Below are positions 27,804-37,320 of a stretch of DNA of 64,000 nt, one piece after another. Source of the DNA: Candidatus Latescibacterota bacterium (GTDB lineage: Bacteria; Latescibacterota; UBA2968; UBA8231); contig JAJDUT010000083.1 of assembly GCA_022826515.1 (NCBI GenBank), positions 1 through 64,000 on the forward strand, written 5' to 3'. The position numbers and the translations under genes are program-made. The stretch's first letter is position 1, and each line of letters starts with the position of its first letter. Under the pieces are notes generated by a model. The model did no database searches and was not told where the DNA came from. It saw only the letters and a list, made by a program, of their open reading frames with translations.

Positions 27804-27819
27804 TGGCACATATCTTGCT
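27804..27819 (+). promoter_or_regulatory. Sigma-54 (-24/-12) promoter
   Basis: TGGCAC-N5-TTGCT, with GG (27805-27806) and GC (27817-27818) separated by exactly 10 bp as required by RpoN. The start of transcription should be near 27830. An in-frame ATG at 27803 overlaps this element and so cannot be the translation start of the downstream gene. Confidence 0.85.
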
Positions 27820-27862
27820 ACTTCTAAAGAAAAGGCTGCGACAAGATAAGGTGGTAAATGCT

Positions 27863-29209
27863 ATGCCCGCAAATATTCGACTTTTCTCCAAAGAGCGCAC
27901 CTCCGAGCCTACCCCCGGCAGCACCCGCCTCGGCGGCGGCGTTGGCATGGATCGCAAAATCGAGAAGCCTCGGTTTACGCCCAAGCGCATCGGGGTAGGC
28001 GCGGCTGCTTTGCTGTTGGCCGGGCTATTCGGATACCTCCTACTCGCGGATTTCGGGGTGCGCAAGCTGAATGTGGAGCGCGACCGGCTGACGATCTCGA
28101 CAGTCGAGCTAGGCCCGTTTCAGGAGTACATCCCCGTGCGCGGTACGGTGTTGCCGCTGAATACCGTGTACCTCGACGCCCTGGAGCGCGGCCAAGTGGA
28201 GCAGGTGTTCGTCGAAGAGGGAGCGTCTGTGGCCGAGGGCGATCCACTGCTGCGCCTTGCCAACCCGGATCTGGAACTGACCGTCCTGCAACAGGAAGCC
28301 GACCTCGAGCGCAGCCGGGAGGCATTGCGCAATGGCCGGCTGACCATGGAGCAGGAACTGCTGCGCTCGCGGAAATCACTGATGGAGATCGAGTACCAGC
28401 TAGCCATCAACAAGCGCAACTTCGAGCGCTACGAGAGCCTGTCGGCGGAAGATTTGACGGCCATTCTATCGCGGCAGGAGTACGAGCGGCTGCGCGACGA
28501 GTACCAGTACAGCGTCCGCCGCATGGCCCTGACGCGGGAGACCCAGACCCAGGACTCGCTGCTGTCGGCGAGCAAGGTGGTACAGCTCATCTCGGCTGTG
28601 GAGCGCATGGAACGCAACCTCGAAATCGTCCGCGGTCGACTCGACAACCTGACGGTGCGGGCCCCCGTAGCCGGGCAGCTAACTATGCTGAAAGCGGAGA
28701 TCGGCGAGAGCAAGGGGACGGGTGTGCGCCTGGGCCAGATCGACATGATTGACGGCTTCAAGGTGCGCGCCGCCATTGACGAGCACTACATCGGTCGCGT
28801 GGGCCGGGGGCAGCGCGGTCAGTTCGACAGCGACGACGAATCATACAGCCTAGTAATCCGCAGGGTCTATCCAGAGGTAAGGGAGGGCCGCTTTCAGGTC
28901 GATCTGGTGTTTGAGGGAGAAGAGCCCGAGGGCATCCGGCGCGGCCAGACCCTGCACATCCGCTTGGAATTGGGCGATCTAGACGAAGCAGTGCAGGTGG
29001 CGCGGGGCGGATTTTATCAGGCGACCGGGGGGCACTGGGCCTATGTGCTCGACGCGGCTGGCGACCGAGCCACGCGGCGCTCTATCGCCCTGGGCCGCCA
29101 GAATCCCCGGGTGTACGAAGTGCTGGAGGGGCTTGAGCCGGGAGAGCAGGTGATTACTTCGAGCTATGAGACTTTTGGCGAAGACATGGACGTGTTGGTG
29201 TTGCGCTAG
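27863..29209 (+). CDS. MacA/HlyD-like periplasmic adaptor protein
   Basis: A 448-residue membrane fusion protein. Start ATG 27863 (AAGGTGG eight bases upstream), downstream of the sigma-54 promoter. A single transmembrane anchor lies at about 42-62 (VGAAALLLAGLFGYLLLADF). Then come a split biotinyl-lipoyl domain (VRGTVLPLNTVYLDALERGQ ... VRAPVAGQLTMLKAEIGES), a long alpha-helical hairpin coiled coil in between, and a beta-barrel/membrane-proximal domain ending EQVITSSYETF. It would link inner-membrane MacB-type permeases to an outer-membrane channel, which is not encoded nearby. First gene of the export operon. Confidence 0.88.
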   Translation: MPANIRLFSKERTSEPTPGSTRLGGGVGMDRKIEKPRFTPKRIGVGAAALLLAGLFGYLLLADFGVRKLNVERDRLTISTVELGPFQEYIPVRGTVLPLNTVYLDALERGQVEQVFVEEGASVAEGDPLLRLANPDLELTVLQQEADLERSREALRNGRLTMEQELLRSRKSLMEIEYQLAINKRNFERYESLSAEDLTAILSRQEYERLRDEYQYSVRRMALTRETQTQDSLLSASKVVQLISAVERMERNLEIVRGRLDNLTVRAPVAGQLTMLKAEIGESKGTGVRLGQIDMIDGFKVRAAIDEHYIGRVGRGQRGQFDSDDESYSLVIRRVYPEVREGRFQVDLVFEGEEPEGIRRGQTLHIRLELGDLDEAVQVARGGFYQATGGHWAYVLDAAGDRATRRSIALGRQNPRVYEVLEGLEPGEQVITSSYETFGEDMDVLVLR

Positions 29210-29236
29210 CAACGCCCTAACCAAGGAGAAAAAATC

Positions 29237-29971
29237 ATGACTGAGCAGACAGCGAACGCTGAAAATGGCCGCGCACCCCTGATCCGCACCGTCGGGTTGC
29301 GCAAGCTGTACACGACCGAGGAGGTGGAGACGACCGCCTTGGATAATGTGAACCTCGAAATCGCCGAAGGCGAATTTGCCGCCATTATGGGGCCGTCGGG
29401 CTGCGGCAAGTCAACGCTGCTCAATTTGCTCGGCTTGCTCGACAATCCGACCGAGGGGGAGTACTGGCTGCTGGACGAGGAGGTAGCGACCTACTCGGAG
29501 CGCCTGCGGGCGAATCTGCGCAAGGGGACCATCGGCTTTGTCTTTCAGTCGTTCAACTTGATCAACGAATTGACCGTCCACGAGAACGTCGAGCTGCCCT
29601 TGCTCTACATGGGTATGCCAGCTACGGAGCGCAAGCAGCGGGTGCGGTCAATCCTCGACCACATGCAGATCACCCACCGCGAGAAGCACTTCCCGCTCCA
29701 GCTTTCCGGCGGCCAGCAGCAGCGCGTGGCCGTGGCGCGGGCCTTGGTCGCGGAGCCGAAGCTGGTGCTAGCGGATGAGCCGACCGGCAATCTCGACTCG
29801 CGCCACGGCGACGAGGTCATGGAGATGCTCACCGAGATGAACCGCAACGGCACGACCGTGGTGATGGTGACGCACTCGCCGGCCTACGCCGACTTTGCGC
29901 ACCGGATCATTCACTTGTTCGACGGCAAGATCGTGAGCGAGAACATCGAGCGGGACCAGGAAGCGTCGTAA
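29237..29971 (+). CDS. ABC transporter ATPase, MacB/LolD type
   Basis: A 244-residue nucleotide-binding protein with Walker [10 protein letters not shown] (about 53), Q-loop ([20 protein letters not shown]), signature LSGGQQQR, Walker [13 protein letters not shown] and H-loop [10 protein letters not shown]. This is the LolD/MacB-N/FtsE class that powers type VII (mechanotransmission) transporters with FtsX-like permeases. It begins 27 bp after the adaptor stop with AAGGAG in the gap, and probably energises several of the downstream permeases, which lack their own ATPase. Confidence 0.95.
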   Translation: MTEQTANAENGRAPLIRTVGLRKLYTTEEVETTALDNVNLEIAEGEFAAIMGPSGCGKSTLLNLLGLLDNPTEGEYWLLDEEVATYSERLRANLRKGTIGFVFQSFNLINELTVHENVELPLLYMGMPATERKQRVRSILDHMQITHREKHFPLQLSGGQQQRVAVARALVAEPKLVLADEPTGNLDSRHGDEVMEMLTEMNRNGTTVVMVTHSPAYADFAHRIIHLFDGKIVSENIERDQEAS

Positions 29972-30001
29972 ACGGCGGACCCATAGACGAAAGGACCTAT
30001 C

Positions 30002-32240
30002 ATGCTAGGCAACTATCTGACGACGGCGCTGCGCCTCTTGTGGCGAGAGCGCGGCTATGCGGCGATCAACATCTTCGGCTTGGCCATCGGCTTTGCCCTG
30101 TGCCTGCTGATCGTCCAGTTCTCCGCCTATCAGCTTTCTGTTGGCGACTTCCACGAGAAGAAAGACCGGGTTTATCGCGTGTTGGGGCCCGCCTTCTGGG
30201 GTGGAAGCCAGTACACGGGCAGTTTGCCTGTACCGCTGGGGCCGACTCTCAAGGAGCAACTGCCCGAGGTCGAGGAGGCGGTCCGCTTCAGTGGGGCTAG
30301 GCCGAGTTTGCTGCGGGTCGGGGCCAAGGACGGGATCTCCGAGAAAGTGCTGACCGCGGAAACCGGCGTTTTCGACGTCTTCAGCTTGCCGCTCCTGCGC
30401 GGCGATCCCAAGACGGCCCTGACGCGCCCCCACACCATGGTGCTGACCGAGCCGCTCGCCCGTCGGCTGTTCGGCGAGAGCGACCCCATTGGACAGGTCG
30501 TCCGCTACGAAGAGAATTTTTAGTGCCGACCCGGCTGCGGTAGCCGAGCGCATCCCCAGTATTGTCGAGGCGAACACCGGAATGTCAGGCGCTGATAGGG
30601 CCGAGGCGATCACAGGATCGCGCGAGACTGCCGGTTCCTACGCGCTACAACCCCTGAAATCGATCTACTTCGACACCGAGGTGTCCAGCAATATCGGCCC
30701 GAGTGGGAACCCCCTCTACTTGGCACTGTGCGCCATCTTAGCCGCGGTGATTCTGACGATCGCCGGCGTCAACTACGTGAACTTGGCGACGGCGCGGGCC
30801 GGGCGGCGGACCCACGAGATCGGCGTGCGCAAGACCCTCGGTGCTCATCGCGGCCAACTCATTGGCCAACTCCTGAGCGAGTCAGTGCTGTTGAGTGTTG
30901 TAGCAACGGTCTTAGGCGTTGCCATGGCCGAGGGTGTGATTCTGCTCCTGCCGGCGATTACGGGATTCGATTTTGAATTGTCCTTCCTGCGCTGGACCCT
31001 CCCGGCCTGCGCTGGGGCCGCAGTGCTGGCGGTAGGGGTCGGATTGGCCGCAGGTGCGTACCCAGCGTGGGTGGTGGCGCGCTTTCAGCCAGCGACCGCA
31101 GTGCGCGGGGACCGCGTGGGTGGTGCGCGTCTGCGCCGGGGTTTAGTGGTGGCGCAGTTTACGGTCACGGCGGCGTTGATGACCATGACGCTGCTGATAT
31201 GGCACCAAGTCGATTACGTCCAGAATCTCCTCCGCGAGGACTCCGCTTTGGGGTTTGAGTCGGAACAGGTAGTGGTGATCAGAAATAGCGCTTTGAGCAT
31301 AGATCGCGCCCGAATCTTTAAGGCAGAGCTGCTTCAAGACAGCCGCATTGCCGCAGTGAGCCTCGCTACGACAGTGCCTGGTGAAGGTTCGCGGACGAGC
31401 TACAGTGTCAATCCAGAGGGCGCGGAAGATCAAGTAATGATGAGAACGTATAACGTGGATGGCGACTTCGTCGAAATCCTAGGCTTGCGCATGGCCGAAG
31501 GCCGAGATTTTACCGACGAAGCGACCCACGCAACTGTCATCAACGAGACCGCGATGCGGATGTTGGGGTGGACCAAGCCGCTGGGCAAGAGGATCAAAGT
31601 CGGCGGTCAGGATCTGCGCGTCGTGGGCGTGATTGAGGACTTCCACTTCGACGGTCCGCACCGCAAGATAGAGCCACTGATTATGACGCCGGTCGCTCAC
31701 TGGCCGAGCCTCATTATCGTGCGGGTGCAACCTGGGCATCTCGACGCGGCTCTCAAAATGATTGACGATAAGTGGGTTGCCGTTGAGCCCTACCGCCCCA
31801 TCCAGCGCCAACCCCTCGAAGAGGTTTTCGCCGGGCTTTACTTCGAGGAGCTGTTGATGGGCCGTGCCCTCACGGTCTTCCTCGTTTTATCGCTCGTCGT
31901 CGCCTCAATAGGACTCTTCGGCATGGCCGCACACGCCGCCCAAGAGCGCACTAAAGAAATCGGCATCCGCAAGGTGTTCGGCGCTTCGCCCGGCGGCCTG
32001 ACTGCCATGCTGCTGCGCGACTTCGCCAAACCCGTTGCCATCGCCTTTATCCTCAGCGTGCCGATTGCCTACTGGTTAGCCAATCAGTGGCTGCAAGATT
32101 TTGCCTATCACGTGGACGTCGGCGTGGGCCTGTTCTTGGTGTCGGGTGCTTTGTCCTTCGCCATCGCCGGGCTGACGGTGGGCCACCAAGCGATGCGAGC
32201 GGCCCAGACCAATCCGATAGATACGCTGCAAACGGAATAA
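30002..32240 (+). pseudogene. MacB/FtsX-type permease with internal deletion
   Basis: The N-terminal frame 30002-30523 (MLGNYLTTALRLLWRERGYA...) aligns with the paralogue at 34154 up to DPIGQVVRYEENF and then stops at TAG. The second frame resumes at about 30527 as SADPAAVAERIPSI and continues through both FtsX domains to 32240. Relative to the paralogue about 48 codons of the first periplasmic domain (DCEVTGIVGQPP ... VQLTPG) are lost and the frame is shifted. The full-length form would be about 790 residues with a TM1 / periplasmic / FtsX / periplasmic / FtsX layout. A shortened product from an internal start is possible but would lack TM1. Confidence 0.85.
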
Positions 32241-32254
32241 CTAGTCATTTATCC

Positions 32255-32288
32255 GTAGGGGCGGTTCCGGTTCGCGAACCGCCCCTAC
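32255..32288. repeat. GTAGGGGC...GCCCCTAC palindromic repeat
   Basis: A 34-bp inverted repeat, outer arms GTAGGGGCGGTTC / GAACCGCCCCTAC, between the broken permease and the repeat-protein gene. Same family as 34108-34135, 36505-36532 and 19496-19524. Confidence 0.8.
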
Positions 32289-32317
32289 CCGAACCACAAC
32301 GCGAAAGGAGACGCATT

Positions 32318-33982
32318 ATGAACCCCTTTATCTACCCAGTGCAACGACTCTTGGGCGCGATGGTGGCCATGCTGGTCGCCTTTGGCTCAGCTCAGGCCGA
32401 CTCGCCCAAACCGGAACAAAGGCGGTTCGCGCAAAACGCTGCCACCGCTCCGGGCCAGACCCTCTATCTGGAAGCGCGCCATGCCGAGATCGTCGTCAGC
32501 GGCTCGGACGAGAACAAAATCGCCCTTGAAGCCACCGTCGAACTCAGCAGCGACAATGCCGAAGCTAGGGACGCTTTCTTTGCCGCGACTCAACTCCTGC
32601 TCGAACCTCGCGGCCAAGACTTTCGCGCCGTGCTCAAGCTCCCCGAGTGGGAACAAGAAGAGTCGGAGGACAAAAGAGCATCTTCCGGCTTCCTGCGCCG
32701 GCTGTTCCATCGCGTGGAAGACCGAGCGCAAGCCCGCATCGTACTGCGCGTCAATGTGCCCTCGCGCTATGGACTCGACATCGCGAGTGAATTCGGCGAC
32801 ATCCACATTGAGGGCATTGAGGGCGAGATCCGCATAGACAATAGGTCTGGCCGCATCAGCGTGGAAAACTCCGGCGGCTCGTTCGATGCACGCAATCATT
32901 ACGCCGCCTTAGAAGTCGTCACTTTTGCGGGCGACGTCCACTATCGGGGTGCCAGCAGCGCGGTGTCTCTGCGCGACATTACTGGCAATGCCACCGTGCA
33001 CACTACCTACAACCCCGTATCCGCGGTCGGCGTCAGCGGCACCTTGCACATTGACGCGCAGAGCAGTCGGATCGACGGCCGGGACATCGGTGCCGACTGC
33101 ACCATCTCTACTTCGTACAACCCGGTCGTCGTCGATAATGTCGCGGGCAATCTGTCGGTCAGCGCCAATAGCAGCAAGGTCAAAGTCGCCGACATCAAGG
33201 GCAATGCACACATCGAATCGAGCTACAACCCGATCGCGGTGAATCGCGTCGCTGGCAGCTTGGTAATTCGCGGCTCCTCCAGCTCGGTCGCGGTCGAGCG
33301 CGTCGAGCGGGATGTGTACGTCCGCACCTCGTACAATCCCATCACCGTCGAGCACGTCGGCGGTAATTTGGAAATTGACGGCTCTTCGTGCAGCGTGGTC
33401 GTGCGCCAAATCAGCGGCGATACCAAGGTGGTCAACTCGTACAACCCCGTCACGGCCGAGGACATTGCCGGCAATTTGGTAATTCGCGGCTCCTCTAGCT
33501 CAGTCACCGTCGAACGCATTAAGCAAAACGCCACCATACGCACTTCGTACAACCCCATAGTCGCCGCAGAAATCGGTGGGTACCTGCGTATTGATGGCAA
33601 CTCTTGCAGCGTCTTGGTGGAAGGGATTGAGGGCGACGCGACCATTGCCAATTCCCACGATTACGTCGTCGTCAAGGGCAGTGCCGGAGCACTCGCCATT
33701 AACGGTCATAACAGCCCTATCGAAGTATCCAGCGTGGCCGCTCTACCTACCACCGGCCGCGTCGAACTCTTCACCACCGGCAAACCCGTCGAACTACACA
33801 TCCCCGCCGATGCCGACATCGAGGCTAGGTTGCAGACCAAGCGCGGCAAAATCCGCTCGGACTTCCCGCTGCTGACTGAAGAAGATGGCCGCAACCGCAG
33901 AACCGCTCGTCTCGAATTGGGCAATGCCGGTACGCAGGTCCACGTGCGGACGGACGGAGACATCAGGATCGAGAAGCAGTAG
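32318..33982 (+). CDS. Exported 36-residue-repeat beta protein (DUF4097-like)
   Basis: A 554-residue protein from ATG 32318 (AAAGGAG upstream). An N-terminal signal peptide ends around SAQA (27). Residues 45-150 resemble the start of DUF4097-type putative adhesins (TLYLEARHAEIVVSGSDENK). From 160 to about 470 it is a beta-helix-like array in which the tripeptide YNP recurs at 231, 267, 303, 339, 375 and 411, a strict 36-residue period, each followed by V-x-V-x-x-V-x-G-x-L-x-I. Two blocks even share wording (GNLVIRGSSSSV, GSLVIRGSSSSV). It would be periplasmic or surface-exposed. It sits between two permease genes of the export locus and may be a sensor or cargo; function unknown. Confidence 0.75.
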   Translation: MNPFIYPVQRLLGAMVAMLVAFGSAQADSPKPEQRRFAQNAATAPGQTLYLEARHAEIVVSGSDENKIALEATVELSSDNAEARDAFFAATQLLLEPRGQDFRAVLKLPEWEQEESEDKRASSGFLRRLFHRVEDRAQARIVLRVNVPSRYGLDIASEFGDIHIEGIEGEIRIDNRSGRISVENSGGSFDARNHYAALEVVTFAGDVHYRGASSAVSLRDITGNATVHTTYNPVSAVGVSGTLHIDAQSSRIDGRDIGADCTISTSYNPVVVDNVAGNLSVSANSSKVKVADIKGNAHIESSYNPIAVNRVAGSLVIRGSSSSVAVERVERDVYVRTSYNPITVEHVGGNLEIDGSSCSVVVRQISGDTKVVNSYNPVTAEDIAGNLVIRGSSSSVTVERIKQNATIRTSYNPIVAAEIGGYLRIDGNSCSVLVEGIEGDATIANSHDYVVVKGSAGALAINGHNSPIEVSSVAALPTTGRVELFTTGKPVELHIPADADIEARLQTKRGKIRSDFPLLTEEDGRNRRTARLELGNAGTQVHVRTDGDIRIEKQ

Positions 33983-34057
33983 GGGCACCTCTTGTGGGTG
34001 CCCTCGTCCCGTAGCAAGGGTGCCGACAAGTAAGGGCGCCCACAAGGGACGCCCCTA
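33979..34057. repeat. Composite GTAGGGGC...GCCCCTAC inverted repeat
   Basis: A 79-bp element with terminal GTAGGGGC and GCCCCTAC and inner inverted segments (CTTGTGGGTGCCC / GGGCGCCCACAAG), overlapping the stop codon of the repeat-protein gene. It may fold to terminate transcription. Confidence 0.65.
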
Positions 34058-34107
34058 CGGAATACGAATTCGTTGATACAAATGGTTTGAAACCTGCTGG
34101 AAACCAT

Positions 34108-34135
34108 GTAGGGGCGGTTCGCGAACCGCCCCTAC
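34108..34135. repeat. GTAGGGGC...GCCCCTAC palindromic repeat
   Basis: A 28-bp perfect palindrome (half GTAGGGGCGGTTCG) placed 18 bp before the start of the next permease. Confidence 0.85.
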
Positions 34136-34153
34136 GACGCGAAAGGAACTATC

Positions 34154-36489
34154 ATGCTGGGCAACTACTTGACGACGGCGTTGCGTCTTCTGTGGCGGGA
34201 GCGCGGTTATGCGGCGATCAACATCTTCGGCCTAGCGGTCGGTTTTGCTCTGTGCCTGCTGGTCATCCAACTCGCCGCTTATCAATTCTCGGTTGGTGAC
34301 TTCCACGAAAAAAAAGACCGGGTTTATCGCGTGCTAGGGCCAAACAGGCCTCCAACAGTTACTACGTCCAAGTACACCTCAAGTATGCCGATACCGCTTG
34401 GACCGGCCCTTGAGGAGCAATTGCCCGAAGTCGAAGAGGCGGTCCGCTTTAGCTGGAATCTTCCGCGTCTGCTGCGGGTTGGGGACAAGGAAGGGATATA
34501 TGAAAAGGTTAGTGGGGTGGAGACGGGCGTTTTCGACATGTTTAGCTTGCCACTCCTGCGCGGCGACCCCCAGACGGCCTTGGCGCGTCCCCACACTTTG
34601 GTGCTGACCGAGCCGTTGGCCCGCCGGCTCTTTGGCGAGAGCGACCCCATTGGGCAGGTCGTCCGGTTCAATGAGGAGTTCGATTGCGAGGTTACTGGCA
34701 TCGTCGGCCAGCCGCCCGCCAACTCATTGCTCCAGTTCTCGGCGCTGATTTCGCTGGCCACAGAGTCAATGGCAGCGTATGGCTGGAATTTTTCAGCCTT
34801 CTCGGTCTTCGTGCAACTAACGCCCGGGGCCGACCCTGCTGTGGTAGCTGCGCGCATTGCCGACATCGTCAAGGAAGCTAAGGGACTGCCCGAAGCGTCC
34901 GATTCCTACGCGCTGCAACCTCTGAAATCGATCTACTTCGACACGGATCTGCCTAACCACTTTGGCCCGAGCGGCAACACCATGCACCTCGCTCTGTGCG
35001 CCATCTTGGCAGCGGTGATCTTGACGATCGCCGGTTTCAACTACGTGAACTTGGCGACGGCGCGGGCGGGGCGACGAATGCACGAAATCGGCGTACGCAA
35101 GGCCCTCGGCGCTCATCGCGGCCAGCTCATGCGCCAACTTTTGAGCGAGTCCGTGCTGTTGAGTGTTGGAGCAACGGTGCTGGGCGTTGCCATGGCCGAG
35201 GTCTTGAGTCTGATCCTGCCCGTCATTGCGGGAGCCGATTTCGCGTTGCCTCAGTTGCACTGGACGAGCTCGACCTACGTTGGGGCCGCGGCCTTGGCGG
35301 TGGGGGTCGGACTGATCGCCGGGGCCTATCCAGCCTATGTCGCGGCGCGCTTTCAGCCGGCGACCATAGTACACGGAGGCCGCGTGGGTGGTGTGCGCCT
35401 GCGTCGGGGTTTGGTCGTGGCCCAGTTCACGGTTACGGCGGCGTTGATGACGCTGACGCTGTTGATATGGCACCAAGTCGATTACATCCAAAACCTCCTC
35501 CGTGAGGGGGCAAAGCCGGAACAGGTTGTGGTGATAAGAAACAAGGGCCTGACCGTGGATCAGGCTCGAGCCTTCAAGACGGAGCTGCTTCAGGACAGCC
35601 GCATCGCCGCGGTGAGTATCTCTAATACAATACCTGGTGGGGGTATGGGAATGGTGTTTCTGAGCGGGGAAGAGCAAATGAAGATAAATGTGTATAAAGC
35701 AGATAGCGACTTCGTCGAAATCATGGGCTTGCGCATGGCCCAAGGCCGCGCCCTGACCGACGATCCAGCCGATGCCGAAGCGGTCGTCATCAACGAGACC
35801 GCTGCGAGGATGATGGGATTGGAGGAGCCGCTGGGCAAGACGATCTCTGCCTCTAGGGGAGACTCGCGCGTCGTGGGTGTGATCGAGGATTTCCACTTCC
35901 ACGGCCCGCGAAGTACGATAGAGCCACTGGTTATATTGCAGGTCGATGGAGGGGGGGCTTAACTCTCGTGCAGGTGCAACCCGGCCATCTCGACGCAGCC
36001 CTCAAAGTGATTGACGACCAGTGGGCTGCCGTTGAGCCCTACCGCCCCATTCAGCGCAACTCCCTCGAAGAAGTCACCGCCAGCCTCTACTCCCAAGACC
36101 TGATGGTGGGGCGCGCACTCACGCTCTTCCTCTTTTTGGCCATCGCCGTCGCCTCGGTGGGACTCTTCGGCATGGCCGCGCACGCCGCTCATGAGCGCAC
36201 GAAGGAAATCGGCATCCGCAAGGTGTTCGGTGCTTCTCCCGGTGGCCTCACCGCCATGCTGCTGCGGGACTTTGCCAAACCCATCGCTATCGCCTTCCTG
36301 CTCAGCGTGCCCATTGCCTACGGCTTGGCCACTCACTGGCTACAGGAGTTTGCCTATCGCGTGGAAATCGGCGTGGGCCTGTTCTTGCTGTCGGGTGCTT
36401 TGTCCTTCGCCATCGCCGGGTTGACGGTGGGGCACCAAGCGATGCGAGCGGCGCTGACCAATCCGATAGAGACGCTGCGCACTGAATAG
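34154..36489 (+). pseudogene. MacB/FtsX-type permease, frameshifted at a G7 run
   Basis: A paralogue of the 30002 permease (MLGNYLTTALRLLWRERGYA). TM1 is at about 20-42, the first periplasmic domain at 43-240, FtsX core 1 at about 270-400 (GRRMHEIGVRKALGAHRGQL) and the second periplasmic domain from about 430. At 35951-35957 a run of seven G moves the frame and TAA follows (35960-35962). Adding one G restores VDGGGLTLVQVQPGHLDAAL and the remaining 175 residues with FtsX core 2 (HERTKEIGIRKVFGASPGGL), total about 778. The break could be slippage (phase variation), a true null mutation or a sequencing error. AAAGGA precedes ATG 34154. Confidence 0.85.
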
Positions 36490-36504
36490 CCTAGTCATTT
36501 ATCC

Positions 36505-36532
36505 GTTGGGGCGGTTCGCGAACCGCCCCTAC
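36505..36532. repeat. GTTGGGGC...GCCCCTAC palindromic repeat
   Basis: A 28-bp palindrome with one mismatch in the outer arm (GTTGGG / CCCTAC), 24 bp before the ATPase start. The flanking CTAGTCATTTATCCGT is shared with the copy at 32255, so gene and repeat were duplicated together. Confidence 0.8.
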
Positions 36533-36556
36533 CGAACCAATACGTGGAGGCACATC

Positions 36557-37231
36557 ATGATCGAAATGCACGACATCGAAAAGTATCATCAATCCGGTCC
36601 CCGCAAGACCTACGTGCTACGGTACGTAAATCTGAACGTCGCCGAGGGCGAGTTCGTGTCGATTATGGGGCCGAGCGGCGCGGACAAATCGACGCTGCTG
36701 CACATCATGGGGATGCTCGATGAGCCGACGGCTGGGTCGTATCGGTTTCTCGGCGCAGAGGTGGGCGGCATGGGCGAGAAGGAACGCACCGAGATCCATC
36801 GGCAGCACATTGGTTTTGTCTTCCAAGCCTATCACCTGATCGACGAGCAGACGGTGTACGAAAACTTGGAGATGCCGCTGCTCTACCAAAAGGTGAAGGG
36901 AGCCGAGCGCAAAGCGCGGGTGAGCGAGTTGCTCGACCGCTTTCAGATGGTGGCCAAGAAGGACCTGTTCCCGCACCAGCTTTCCGGCGGCGAGCAGCAG
37001 CGCGTTGGCGTGGCGCGCGCCCTGATTGGCCAGCCGACGCTGATTCTCGCCGACGAGCCTACGGGCAACCTCAACTCCAAGCAGGGGGAGGAGGTGATGG
37101 ACATGCTGCGGGAGCTGAACGACGAGGGCACGACGATTGTGCAGGTGACGCATTCGGAGAAGAACGCTGGCTACGGTAGCCGGGTAGTGCATCTGTTGGA
37201 CGGCAAGATAGAGCAAGAGGGAAGGCACTAG
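36557..37231 (+). CDS. ABC ATPase of the MacB/LolD class with altered Walker A
   Basis: A 224-residue protein from ATG 36557 (GGAGG seven bases upstream). Signature LSGGEQQR, Walker [11 protein letters not shown] and H-loop [10 protein letters not shown] are normal. The Walker A reads GPSGADKST (38-46) instead of GPSGCGKST: the invariant Gly before Lys is Asp43 (GAC, one transition from GGC), which should block phosphate binding. The D-loop is NLNSK rather than NLD. The protein is probably catalytically poor, leaving the 29237 ATPase to serve the array. It lies between the frameshifted permease and an intact permease. Confidence 0.88.
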   Translation: MIEMHDIEKYHQSGPRKTYVLRYVNLNVAEGEFVSIMGPSGADKSTLLHIMGMLDEPTAGSYRFLGAEVGGMGEKERTEIHRQHIGFVFQAYHLIDEQTVYENLEMPLLYQKVKGAERKARVSELLDRFQMVAKKDLFPHQLSGGEQQRVGVARALIGQPTLILADEPTGNLNSKQGEEVMDMLRELNDEGTTIVQVTHSEKNAGYGSRVVHLLDGKIEQEGRH

Positions 37232-37256
37232 CCAACCGACGTTACGAATGAAAATG

Positions 37257-37284
37257 GTAGGGAATAACGATCGTTATTCCCTAC
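37257..37284. repeat. GTAGGGAATAACGA palindromic repeat, copy 1
   Basis: A perfect 28-bp palindrome (half GTAGGGAATAACGA) 36 bp before a permease start; identical to the copy at 42985-43012. Confidence 0.9.
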
Positions 37285-37320
37285 AAATCGCATCGATTTG
37301 GCGTGAGAAGGAGAATAACC

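Noticed and set aside
27803..27862. Translation start of the adaptor at ATG 27803
   Set aside because: The ATG overlaps the sigma-54 promoter element and would lie upstream of the transcription start; ATG 27863 has a ribosome-binding site.
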